This document shows positions 8,817-18,722 of a stretch of 64,000 nucleotides of DNA, piece by piece. The stretch's first letter is position 1. Each line of letters opens with the position of its first letter. The notes under the pieces were generated by a model. The model did not search any database. It saw nothing but the letters and a program-made list of their open reading frames with translations, and had not been told where the DNA came from. The DNA is from Diaporthe sp. PMI_573 (lineage: Eukaryota > Ascomycota > Sordariomycetes > Diaporthales > Diaporthaceae): positions 124,001 through 188,000 of the forward strand of contig JAJTUP010000090.1 in the NCBI GenBank assembly GCA_021399435.1, read 5' to 3'. The translations under genes were made by a program, and so were the position numbers.

Positions 8817-10712
8817 ATGGCTGCTCCGATTCAGGATTCCGTCAGAACAGTCGACAGCGGCGGAGCCGAGACTAATCCCTTCAACGAGTCACATTTCGAT
8901 CGGCTTTTGAAGCAAGGCATCATCAAATCGAGCCCTTCAGGCGTAGCTGGGATTGTGGATGCTTCCAGGACAGGTGACACTGACGGGGCTGAAACCAACG
9001 CCTTTAACGAATCACATTTTGATCGCCTTCAACAGCAAGGCATCAAATTGGGAGTACAACCTCAGGATGATGTGCCAGACCGGTGTCATGATGCCATCCC
9101 ACAAAAGATCCCTTTACACCAGCTGGTGCTGGAGCGGGCACCTCAGCTAAGGGTTCTCTTCCAGCAGCCCGAAGGAGATACACACACCACTCTCGCTGCT
9201 GAGCAGCCTGCGGAAGTGCATTTTGAAGCTCCCGGCGAACCAAATGTACTTGGAGCTATGCAAAGCCGCGCCGATATAAGTTGGCCCTGCAGCGCCCGGC
9301 GCATCAAGATCACCATGTTTCCGATCCCATGGAAGGAGGATGTGCTCATCAAGAACGAAACCAACAATTCGCTCTTCCTCGAGTACGGGCCGGACGGGCT
9401 CGACGCGTTCGAAATAAGACCAAGGCAGTATGGTGTTATCTATCCGGGATCTTGGCAACTCCGTGACGACAAAACTACCTTGGAATTCCTTCTTCGCCCA
9501 CGCCGATACCGTCTTCTTCTTAAAGACCAGGTCCCGAAAAGGGCCACTGAGCATCCAATCCCGTCTTCCAAGAGATCCAAACCCTCCTCAGGAGTTCTTC
9601 TGAGAGAAGCTACTGAAAGTCCCTTGCCCCAGGACCGGATGACTATCGTCCGACCTGCTGTGGTCGATGTTGACGTCTTGGTCAGCAATGGACTCTGTGA
9701 GAACCAGACTTTGAACATGGTGGACAGTGCCACGGGCCAACTCGAGTACTCTATCAAGTGCATCGACCGATACCTCAAAAGGGGCGATTATGCCGATATC
9801 TTCAAAGCAGTTTGGAAGGACGGGTCCTCACGGCCGGCGGTTGTTGCGGTTAAGATCCACAAGATTGGCGTCGCAGCGGAGGCGAACGACATCGCTGCCG
9901 CCGCCAGTCGCTGGAAGCGAGAGCTTGAAGTGCACAGGTATCTTGAACATGTACGCTTCTACAGTCAATACTAATTAATACCATATGGACTATTACAATC
10001 AGCTGACGGAGTCTGACAGCCGTGTATTCCCGACCTCCTTGCCTTCGACTCTCGCCTCCTAGCTCTGATCATCGAACATCACGATTCTCGCGATCTCGCC
10101 ACGCCTCAGTGGTGTTTTCCCTCCGGGCCGAATGCGCATCACTTTAAAGGTAGCATCAATGACGCTTGCCACATTCTTGCGGATGTCTCCAGCGCTCTAG
10201 CCTACTTAGCCGACCAAGACATCGTCCATAATGACATCAAAGCAGGCAATATCCTTTACCGCACCGCCGATCCCACAGGCAGAGGGCACAAGGCGAGTGC
10301 CGTCGTTATCGATTTCGGACTTTCGCGGAACGTAAAAACTCAACATGATGACTTCGGAGGCGGATCACCCTGGTACTTGCCGCCCGAGTGGCTACACGGC
10401 GGAAGACGAGGCCCACGGGCGGATATCTTCTCCTTAGGTGTCGTGATGCTCTACCTGCTGCGTTGCATCACACTTCCGGATAAAGGACGGGGCTGGAACG
10501 TGAATGCGGTTCAGCAGCACGCACCCGGTGCCACAACCTCCATGAGGGCTTGGTTGGCTCATGTCACATGCCGGGGAGAGGAGCTTAACGGTGCCGGAGC
10601 GAGCAGCAAGGAAACTAAGCTCCGGTCACTTGTGAGACGGATGTTGCTTGATGAGGGCTCCCGCATTAGTGCTTGCAACCTGGCGACTCAGACTGCTGAA
10701 TGGGCATCCTAG
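8817..10712 (+). CDS. Protein kinase with N-terminal tandem repeat
   Basis: Two exons, 8817-9950 and 10020-10712, join in phase 0 to give about 608 residues. The 69-bp intron has donor GTACGC and acceptor ACAG. The kinase domain lies in the last 280 residues: glycine-loop region LKRGDYADIF, lysine in VVAVKIHK, catalytic loop HNDIKAGN (HND in place of HRD), DFG in VIDFGLSR, then PPEW for APE. The Asp and Lys needed for phosphotransfer are present. The N-terminus has two copies, 41 residues apart, of a motif GAETN.FNESHFDRL..QGI. A central segment of about 70 residues (TMFPIPWKEDVLIKNETNN onward) looks like a beta-rich domain of unknown type. I chose the ATG at 8817 because upstream codons contain no conserved sequence. 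Substrate unknown. Confidence 0.85.
9951..10019 (+). other. Intron in the kinase gene
   Basis: GTACGC donor and CTGACAG acceptor, 69 bp. Splicing joins LEH to PCIPDLLAFD and removes in-frame stops. Confidence 0.85.
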
Positions 10713-12759
10713 ATTCCTAGCTGCAGTGGTATTAGCAAAAGCTTTGTCCACATGGATTGATATCTCTTGGGATTAACTTAGTCTGAGAAATGATTTCTTT
10801 AAGGTTTAATTTTAATTAGTCTAAGAAATATTAAATATTCTTTACAATTCTCAATACAGTACAGGGCACGATGAGGTATTTGCGGCTGCGGTACCAATAG
10901 TAACAGGCTGGTTTGAGGCTGTAAATACCGGCTGCTCACGAGGCCTTCGCCACTTGTCGTTAATGTGATCGGCCCACATCTCACTCTGTTTATTTACCAA
11001 TGAAAGGAGGCATAGGCGGGCCAAAGTTTCCTCTGCTTATCTGGTTGGGTCTGACACTTAGCAACAAGCGGACACTCGTTTCGGTCTACCCTGTACTTAT
11101 CCGAGGTGCTTCTTCAGGAGAATACAGAATATAGAATGATATGGGAAGTACATCCGTTTTCTGGCAGCAACTCCTGTCCTGTAAGGAACGATACGTTGGC
11201 GAAGGTGTTGGTGGTGAAGGAGCCGAGGCGGATTCTTGGGGAGCGGCCGCCAGTAGCATGGCAGTTGGCAGTCGTAAATGCGGGTTCACCCGTTATCTCG
11301 CCGTCGATGTCCGCAATTAGCCGCCTCTCCACGCCTTTGATGTGGGGAATGGAGCGTTGTAGAGGCGTTGCTAATTCAGGAGGTTAGGTATTACCCAGGT
11401 AGACCACAGAGAAAGCGTGAAGCTGTTGTTCGGCCAAAAATAGGGACAAGAGCTGATTGACGGGAGAAGATGATGCAAAAAATTGGCCTACAATGGTCGT
11501 CGGAAGGACAAATGGCGTGCTGGCCTCTGACGCCAGAGTCAAAGCTGCTGCTTCTAGTTGCCCCGGCGGCGGAGTATTGGAGGCGCAGTGTCGCGACTAT
11601 GGCGGACACTTGCGGCGAGTCCTACCGCATCAGCCATGGCAAACGACGATATTCTGACGGTTAGGGAAGCTGTTTCGAAGGTGGTTTAGCTTGCGGATCA
11701 GTAGCCCGGGACAAGAGTGTGTGGAGGAGGGAGGGGCTCTGTTAACGGGCACTATGGTGAATGCCTAACCAGGCTGTGGGGTGGCAGAGCCAAGCTAAGG
11801 TATCCACCGAGCATATCATGCATCTCATCATGTTTCTGACGAAGGGTCTTGTGGAAAGCAACGGGTCATGGCCAGGAGCGTACCAACCCAAAAGAGCCTC
11901 ATGCACAAAAAAGGCAGCAGACGAATCATGGGCCGCACGAGCCGATGGTCTCTTGTCAAGAAAGTGTGTCATTAGTCGCCCCAGGTTGACGCTTCGGCCT
12001 CGCTGTATCGTCCAATGAAGTGCGAGAGTTACATAGCCTCGTTGCGTGTTTGATGCATGCTGCCTGATACGTCCAAGGTCCTAGGCAGCAACCCCCTCGA
12101 TGCCAAAGCCTCAATGGATTTAAAAAAGACGCGCCGTCCCACCAGGCAGAGCATCTCGGCGATACCGAGCTTGCTTCAACCAGAAAACAGCGATTATCCA
12201 GTTCACCAGTGCGCCCAAATCCTGACCATCATAGCCATCTCTAATCGAAGTATCATAAACCTTGATGTAAGTAAGACCCTTTCCACCGATTCTTCAGAGG
12301 CCATTTGCTGAGACGTCAAACAGTTTCGCCATGCAGTCCACGCCTTCGACTCAGGCCATTGTTAACATGGCTGCGGGCCTCGTTCCTCAGACAGTAAACT
12401 TTGGTGAAAGCCTTTACACTACCTGCTGCAGGCTAGGCTGCAACAAATCGGTCAAACGCGGAGAAAAGTGCGAGTGCGGTCAACAAAATTAGCTTAGCAA
12501 GCAACGGAGATCTCAGAGCGATAAATATGGAGGCTCTGATAACCGCCCAAGGTAGCTTCCGCCGAGGAGTGTTGAGCGCGCACTTCGTGGCGTTTGAGAA
12601 AGGGTATTCCTGGGTTATCATGGCAAGCATTTTTAGCTCCTGGTATCACTGCAACGCTGTGGAAGGACCAACTGCGAGTATGACAGCGCTAATTGATCAT
12701 GTATCAACTGAAATCAGTTGAGTTGCAACAGTATTCTTTTTTTAAGGAGACTGCCTATA
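10713..12759. other. About 2 kb without a confident gene
   Basis: Most of this stretch shows no sustained coding signal. One minus-strand segment (about 11130-11370) reads LQRSIPHIKGVERRLIADI and continues with balanced composition through GSFTTNTFANVSFLTGQ. It may be an exon or relic of a gene I do not recognise. It lacks a credible ATG and partner exons were not found. Confidence 0.35.
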
Positions 12760-14117
12760 TCAATGAAACTCATGGATTAATTTGTCATACCATCCAACCT
12801 TTCCATTCTCATACAGTCTCATTGCAGTTGCCAAGTGCTGCCTCTTTGAGTCTCTCAACGTTTCTGACAGACGATGGGCTTTTTCTCCGTTTTGATACTC
12901 CTCCCGTGCTACTGCTATCACGTAGTCCTCTTGGTCTGCAAATTGGCGGGCGAGGTCAGCGTCCTTGGGAGAGCCGTCTTCGTTGTAATTCCACGGGACG
13001 TCCATAGCAGGGGGGACTGTTGAAAGCGTCAAAGGAAAATCCCCAAATATCTCCCACGGCCCGGCAAAGGCAGTTTCCCAGTCAATGATGCCAAGAATCC
13101 GGTAGGCGTCATCGACAATGATGTTGTTGTGGCCAAAGTCGCCGTGACAAAGAGGAAATGGGCCGCAGTCGAGCACAGAGAGTCTACCAGCAAGTCGACT
13201 AATAGATTCAGGAAACGAGAAGACTGAGGGGATAATTTCAGTGGCGTATGGGCCCGACGCCTCTCGTAGCTTCTCCTCCGTCATTCCAAATTTGGCCTTC
13301 GCCGCCCATGCTTGGAAGAACTCAGTCGCCGTGTTGAATGGACCACCCAGCCCAGGAATTGGTCCCTGCTGGCACGTGCCATCAGCGTTCAAGGAGACTA
13401 TCGTACCAATCTGGGGTAGCCGGACGGTAGACAGCTGGACCTGCGATGAGTAGAATAAGTCAGCGACCCATGTACATTCGGATGATAATATATTTTACCT
13501 ACATGAATCTTTGCGAGGCCGCTCAAGAAGGCTTGCTTATACCCAGGCGGAATCTCCATTCCCAAGTCCATTTCCACATTGCCCTCCAAGCAATCCATCA
13601 ACATGAATGGGGTTTTGACGCTGCAGTCGCTTCGACCCTCATAGGCGTAGATTTCAGGGATGGGCAGGTTTGTTCGCTGTCGTAGAAGAGAGATTGTGTG
13701 AAACTCACAATCACTCTTTGTCTTCAGAGCACCTTCAGGGGAATAGCACCCAGCCAGACTAGGCAATCGTAGTCGTGCAACCCATCGAACTCCATCTGTA
13801 AACTCGATGATCCTAACCATGTGGTTGTAACCAAGACCAATGTCGGGAAGGAGAGAGCAGTCGATACCCTTCCGTTTCGCGGCTGCGTATTCTCTTAACG
13901 CCACCCAGTCCACTGATGCTAAGAATAACTCGGCCCGGGAGCGGAGTGGACCTTGCTGGAGCGAGGAGAAATAAGTCCATTGATAGCCGGAGAAGGTCTT
14001 ACCGCTTCCTGGCACGTTGTTAATGTGCTCCGATGACAAAAGCGACGAGCGGGCCGGAGTAAACCCTTTGTCGGCAAGACCGCGCGCGGCTTCTCCATCC
14101 AGTTGATGGCTTTCCAT
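12760..14117 (-). CDS. Aminoglycoside/choline-type phosphotransferase (APH family)
   Basis: Two exons, 14117-13503 and 13440-12760, join in phase 0 to give 431 residues. The intron of 62 bp has donor GTAGGT and acceptor CGCAG. The APH fold signature is present: N-lobe nucleotide-binding region (GLGYNHMVRIIEFTDG), catalytic loop HGDFGHNN at about residue 304 and the metal-binding GIIDWE at about residue 325. Fungal members often act on small molecules of unknown identity, and no resistance role should be assumed. A transmembrane-like upstream frame (14173) is out of frame and was ignored. The gene looks complete, from ATG to a terminal YDKLIHEFH. Confidence 0.88.
13441..13502 (-). other. Intron in the APH-family gene
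   Basis: 62 bp, GTAGGT donor, TCGCAG acceptor; splicing joins AKIH to VQLSTVRLP. Confidence 0.85.
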
Positions 14118-14732
14118 TGTGCAAATAGGAGCAGGAGCAGACCGGCAAGTACTGCGATCGTGTATGGCTTCACGATGAGTAGACGTTCAAGGCTTGAGGC
14201 CAGATAATTTTAGGAGGAGAATCCAGGGAGAATAACAAATGCATGAAGGGTAAGCACAGTTAATAAAAAACAAAAGGTTGGGCAAGACGGCCATCGGTTG
14301 GCTGAGCTTCTCCCAAGATCAATTCGTTCAAACCTGGTTGGTCAGGGATAAGCCCCATAAAAGACGGCAAGACCATCCCAGGCTGATCCTTCGCCCCGTC
14401 CTCGGGCTTAGCCGCAGACGGCCCCACTCTCTATCGCTAGTAGATCTTACCTGGGTATGTGCACGGTGCCCCGTACACAATGGCCGCCAAGCGGCCACTC
14501 TTTGCCGCCCAAAACAGCACTGGTCGAGGCGATGCGTCATTTCGGACTCCGTGCCTTGAAAAGCAGACCACCTACACGACGCGGCGATGTAAGTTGAAAT
14601 TTTCGGCGCTCTGATGCATTTATTTCTACTACGGTGCTCCATAATGTCTGGCCTGTAACGTGTCATTTCCTAAACCGTTCTTTTCCTCAAGTAATTAACT
14701 GTCCGGTTTGCCACGGACTAGCCGCGTTGCTT
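14118..14732. other. Intergenic, nothing recognised
   Basis: No gene-like frame is supported. It probably contains the 5' region of the APH gene and the 3' region of the HNH gene. Confidence 0.4.
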
Positions 14733-15668
14733 TTACAAGAAACCGCTGAGTGAGTTGCTAGACACCCATTCCCTCTTCACCTCGTATCCACCCTGCACCT
14801 CACCAGCCTGAACCTGTAGCCTTGCCACGTATCTATTCACGGCGGAATATGCTATGAACGGCTTCAGCAGCATGAATATGGCCTGTGCAAACTTGGCAAA
14901 CAGATATGCCTCCGACTGGCCATCTAGAGCACCCTTTCGCAGTGATATGTTGTGCCACACGTCTGCAAATTCCAAGATAGGATAGCTTGGCGTGGTGCGG
15001 ACGTGAACTGTCCAGACGTCCTCCTTGGGCACCAGCGCGAAGATGTTGTCATCCCAGACGGAATGCAGATTGTGCTGCATATGTACAATATTTCCCTCAT
15101 TGTCGATCAGCTTGTTGCCACGCGCGTAGTTGACCATGACATTAGCTGCGAACCATTGCGTTTGGGCCGAAGGGATGATATGGCATCGGTGGAGGGCATA
15201 TGATGTGTTGGAGATGAGGCAGCGGCGGCGGCCGGTAGGAGGCGGGGGAGGTGGTCCAAGGGGTATCGTGGTGGTTGAACTTGATATCGGTGACTCGGAG
15301 GCTGCGAAGGTAGTGGTCGTTGGTGCCTTGAGCCATCCCAACGCCGCGAAGCGATCGTGTGGGAATGCCCAATCTTCGAATCTCGGTGTAACAGCGTATA
15401 CATCACGCCCATCTGTATGGCTGTTGTCGTGGGGTCGGCTGGCAATGAACCAGTATGTGTCTTCTGTCAGGGTGGAATCCGGTGGTGCGATCACATGTTT
15501 TAGCCCATCCCGATCGGTAGCAAGATATCCGTCGAAGGAATTGTCTGCGACGATCTGGCATGCCACCATACCTATGGATCCCCAGGATATACCTGACTTG
15601 CAGAGAGGCAGGCGAGATGACCTAAAGAAACTTGACAATGGGCCATTGTCAATGGCGCAATCCCACAA
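14733..15668 (-). CDS. Fungal HNH-nuclease-domain protein
   Basis: A frame of about 311 codons contains the fungal HNH_2 pattern: CLISNTSYALHRCHIIPSA, then WFAANVMVNYA, then NLHSVWDDNIFALVPKE. The His in RCHIIP, the Asn of the middle helix and the His in NLHSVWD fit the HNH metal site. Such single-domain proteins are common and poorly understood in ascomycetes. The first codon of the open frame is TTG, and the first in-frame ATG (MVACQIV, about residue 34) or an upstream exon is the likelier start. A run of prolines precedes the domain. No signal peptide or transmembrane segment is visible. Confidence 0.75.
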   Translation of the reverse strand: MWDCAIDNGPLSSFFRSSRLPLCKSGISWGSIGMVACQIVADNSFDGYLATDRDGLKHVIAPPDSTLTEDTYWFIASRPHDNSHTDGRDVYAVTPRFEDWAFPHDRFAALGWLKAPTTTTFAASESPISSSTTTIPLGPPPPPPTGRRRCLISNTSYALHRCHIIPSAQTQWFAANVMVNYARGNKLIDNEGNIVHMQHNLHSVWDDNIFALVPKEDVWTVHVRTTPSYPILEFADVWHNISLRKGALDGQSEAYLFAKFAQAIFMLLKPFIAYSAVNRYVARLQVQAGEVQGGYEVKREWVSSNSLSGFL

Positions 15669-16489
15669 GGGGCGTGCTATATAATTTTCACGTCACTTAG
15701 TTGGAAATGGGCAGGTTTCCCAGGAAGCTTTAGCGAAACAAAGGATCCATCCAGGCTAACGTGGTTTCCTGTCACTGAGTGTCTTCCTCGCTTCCAAGCA
15801 AACATTTATGCCCTATTGCGGCACACTTGGAAGCTAGCTGGCGAGACAGAGCCCGGAGCGCTACGAGCAGAGAAGGACATCGAGAAGCTGAAAACGGCAC
15901 AACGCAATCAACGAGTGGGACCTTGGCCTTGTGATAGCTCTACGAACCTCCTGTCTGCCACCAAATAAAACCAGGCTCGCGGGGAAAGTATTCCACAAAA
16001 AGAATTGGCTCCCTACGCCAGTCGGATCTCGGCAGTTGTTACATCTTGCAATCTTGGGACGCAGACAACGAGAGACTGCAGAGAGGGGGATGTGGGGAAG
16101 AGGTGTGCTAGTTATGCGCAGGTTGAAGTGTGGTGGGGCGGTAATTTCACCTGCGTAGTACAAATGGAAAGGACCAAGACGTCACCAAAAATACCCGGAA
16201 TTTTGTTACCCGTGGTTGTTCGGCTTTCATTTCCCACTGCTGGCGCAGTGGGCGCCATAGTATTTCCCAGAAATACTTGGAAATGTGCTGTGGGTACAGT
16301 GAAGTAAAAATACATAAGTTCGAATCGGTCTCTGGCTCATCCATATCTATCCGATGTTGTTAGGTGCAGCATGAGAAGCAATGTAGATACATTATTTATT
16401 TGTATGGCGAATAGGTGTCAACTTAAAATTGGCGCACATGGGGCAACGTGATTAGTCATTCGACGGTACGCGGAATCCGAAAATGGGTA
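15669..16489. other. Intergenic, nothing recognised
   Basis: No gene or complete repeat seen. Its right boundary is the TA preceding the foldback element. Confidence 0.4.
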
Positions 16490-17130
16490 ACGTGGTTTAT
16501 GTCACGGCCAGAACGAGATGCAGCATGGGAGCTGGGTCTATTGGCGCTATCAACGAATATTCTAAGCTGAGGAGAGAAGAAAGGGGAGAGCGAAGCTCTG
16601 GCGGTCTCTGGCTCGCGAAGTCTTGACGCGACTGTGTGGCTAAGGGTTAGGGTCCTTGTGACGGCCAGAGGGCTTGCCTGACCGTGGCTGCCGTCACAGT
16701 TTACCACCCAGCCGGACATATCACCCAGCCGGACACTTTTTTTACATACAAAAAACGTCCGTGCCAACCATACCCACTTCTTCAAACTAGGCCTAATTGG
16801 GATGAAAATTTCAGTATCGATAAGTTAGAGATTAATATAATAAAGCTATGTTTTAAATTTCAGATTTCTACCTTTTAAATATAATTAGTTATATCGGAAA
16901 AACTAAATTACAGGGGTCTTTTTTATTTTTTCCGATATAACTAATTTTATATAAAAGGTATAAATCTGAAATTTAAAACATAGCTTTATTATATTAATCT
17001 CTATCGATACTGAAATTTTCATCCCAATTAGGCCTAGTTTGAAGAAGTAGGTAGGGTTGGCACGGACGTTTTTTGTATGTAAAAAAAGTGTCCGGCTGGG
17101 TGTCCTGTCCGGCTGGGTGTCCAACCACGT
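16490..17130. mobile_element. Foldback (palindromic) pogo/mariner-like MITE
   Basis: TA flanks both ends (16488-16489 and 17131-17132). The termini are mirror images: ACGTGGTT then two copies of CACCCAGCCGGACA, a T-rich tract and a long A+T-rich segment, with the same order reversed from 17130 leftward. Once the solo LTR in the left arm is removed, each arm is about 200 bp and nearly identical; the non-palindromic centre is about 20-30 bp near 16905-16925. There is no coding capacity. The TA flanks and terminus shared with 4746-5138 suggest mobilisation by a pogo/Tc1-type transposase. Transcripts would form a long hairpin. Confidence 0.85.
16500..16698. mobile_element. Solo LTR, Gypsy family, TSD GTTTA
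   Basis: A 199-bp segment starts TGTCACGGCCAG, as does the LTR at 17213, and ends GTCACA. GTTTA occurs immediately before (16495-16499) and after it (16699-16703). The middle has diverged from the 204-bp LTRs of the complete element, so it belongs to a related but older subfamily. Recombination between two LTRs presumably removed the interior. It sits in the left arm of the foldback element and so inserted after it. Confidence 0.88.
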
Positions 17131-17132
17131 TA

Positions 17133-17212
17133 CGCAAAATATCCTCATTCTTTGATAACGGTTATCTTACCAGATTGCCGTTGTACTCTCCCTTGCGAGG
17201 GCAGATCATTAC
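17133..17212 (+). mobile_element. Left remnant of the sequence targeted by the Gypsy element
   Basis: This 80-bp piece ends in ATTAC, the target duplication, and was contiguous with 23149 onward before the 5.9-kb element inserted. It contains no identifiable domain of its own. Confidence 0.45.
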
Positions 17213-17416
17213 TGTCACGGCCAGCGTTGCAGAGGGCGTGAACAACTTGAATTGGCACTATGGACGAAGATTCTACTCTAGGGAAGCAAGAGAAAGAAAA
17301 GGCCGCAGCCTTTACCGCGGGCGCGACGAGAAGTCAAGCGCGTTGGCCTGCACGCTAGATCGCGTGCTTGCATGCCCCACCTGGCCATCCAGGGTTAGGG
17401 TTCCGTCGTCGTCACA
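17213..17416 (-). repeat. 3' LTR of the Gypsy element (204 bp)
   Basis: On the coding strand this is the downstream LTR, TGTGAC...GTGACA. It matches 22940-23143 along its full length by eye. Confidence 0.95.
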
Positions 17417-17468
17417 CTACCCCCCGCCAAACCTCGTATATCGACGCAGTAGACTATACGGGGTTTGA

Positions 17469-18722
17469 TCATATGTGTCGTCGTTGCTTACGTCGGGGGT
17501 TCTTCTCTCCGTGGTCAGCTATGTTATCATCGTTGTGCGGTTGGTCGTCACGGTCTTCAGCGGCGGCGCGTATCCATTCCTGTAGCTTGATTGGTGGTCC
17601 AGCTGCGTCAGGATATTCTTGGTGGAACTTTTCCAGTGTCACTGCAGCGTTCTTGAAGTTCCCAGCTGGGTACCACGTGTCGTCAGGGTCACAGCCTTGC
17701 CACTCGACTTGGTACTCCAGTACCTTGTTGCGGCCTGTCAGTCTGGACGCGAGGATCTTAGTGACTGCCCACTCGGCTTCGCCGTTGATCTCCTCGGGCG
17801 GCGGCGGTTCTCGTCGTTGCTGCGGTAAGGGGTCCATTGCCGCTTTCCGTAGGCGGTCAGCGTGGAAGAGGTTCCTACCACGGAAGGATGCAGGAAGGTC
17901 CAGGGCGTAACTGTGGCCGCGTTCTTCCAGTACTTGCCACGGCCCTGTCCATTGTGACTCCAGTCTCGTTGTAGGAGCTGTAGTTGTAAAGCCCTTCTTC
18001 TTGAGGAATACATAGTCGTTGATCTTAAAGTCGACCATCCGTCGTTTCTTATTCGCTTGCCTGGCCTGCTTTTCCTGGGACGCTTCTGCGTTCTTGCGTG
18101 CTAGGTCTTGTACTTCCTTTGTTTGTTGTATGATCTCCAAGGCTTTCTTCTTTTGATGCGAGTCGATATCAATCGTAGGCAGGTCGGTTGAGAGGGGATT
18201 GCGCGGGTCAGCGCCTAGGGCAACTTTGAGCGGGGCCATGTCGATGCTAGAGTGCCACGAGGCATTATGGCCGAAGTCGAAGGCCGGGAGGTGGACACTC
18301 CAGTCGGTCTGGTATTTGTCAATATAGAAGCGCAACTTCTGGTCAAGTTCCTGGTTGGTAATCTCAATCGCGCCTTGGGTCTGCGGATGGAGAGGACTAC
18401 CGTGACGGTGCTTCGTGCCTGTGAGTTTGTTGATCGTTGCCATAAACTCAGAGATGAACGGGCCTGCGTTATCAGAGATCCAGATCCAAGGAACACCAAG
18501 GAAACGATATAGGTGGCGGTAGTACCGCTTTGCCAGGTCTTCCGCCGTATCAGTCTTTCGTCCCGGTAGCGTAGCTAAGATCCTGCTAAATTTGCAAATA
18601 AAAACCCATACGTAATTGTAGCTATAGCGGTCAGGCGGCATATCTTTGCCATCGACGGCCACGTGCTCCCACACGTGGTTCGGAATAGGTAATGGGGCGT
18701 AGGAGTCCTGGGCTACGGTCAT
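17469..18722 (-). CDS. Gypsy pol, second part: integrase core and chromodomain
   Basis: A 417-codon frame continues pol after the frameshift. The integrase DDE residues are visible as Asp in HVAVDGKDMP, Asp in ISDNAGPFIS and Glu in GAIEITNQELDQ. The C-terminus (AVTKILASRL, then VEWQGCDPDDTWYPAGNF, ending near TLEKFHQEYP) is a chromodomain, which in chromoviruses directs integration towards marked heterochromatin. The first ATG (18720) is probably not used; translation should come from the upstream frame. The integrase zinc finger is encoded by the other piece. Confidence 0.9.
   Translation of the reverse strand: MTVAQDSYAPLPIPNHVWEHVAVDGKDMPPDRYSYNYVWVFICKFSRILATLPGRKTDTAEDLAKRYYRHLYRFLGVPWIWISDNAGPFISEFMATINKLTGTKHRHGSPLHPQTQGAIEITNQELDQKLRFYIDKYQTDWSVHLPAFDFGHNASWHSSIDMAPLKVALGADPRNPLSTDLPTIDIDSHQKKKALEIIQQTKEVQDLARKNAEASQEKQARQANKKRRMVDFKINDYVFLKKKGFTTTAPTTRLESQWTGPWQVLEERGHSYALDLPASFRGRNLFHADRLRKAAMDPLPQQRREPPPPEEINGEAEWAVTKILASRLTGRNKVLEYQVEWQGCDPDDTWYPAGNFKNAAVTLEKFHQEYPDAAGPPIKLQEWIRAAAEDRDDQPHNDDNIADHGEKNPRRKQRRHI

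Noticed and set aside
13919..14173. Frame starting with a hydrophobic segment upstream of the APH gene
   Set aside because: It is out of register with the APH frame, overlaps its first exon and has no conserved continuation.
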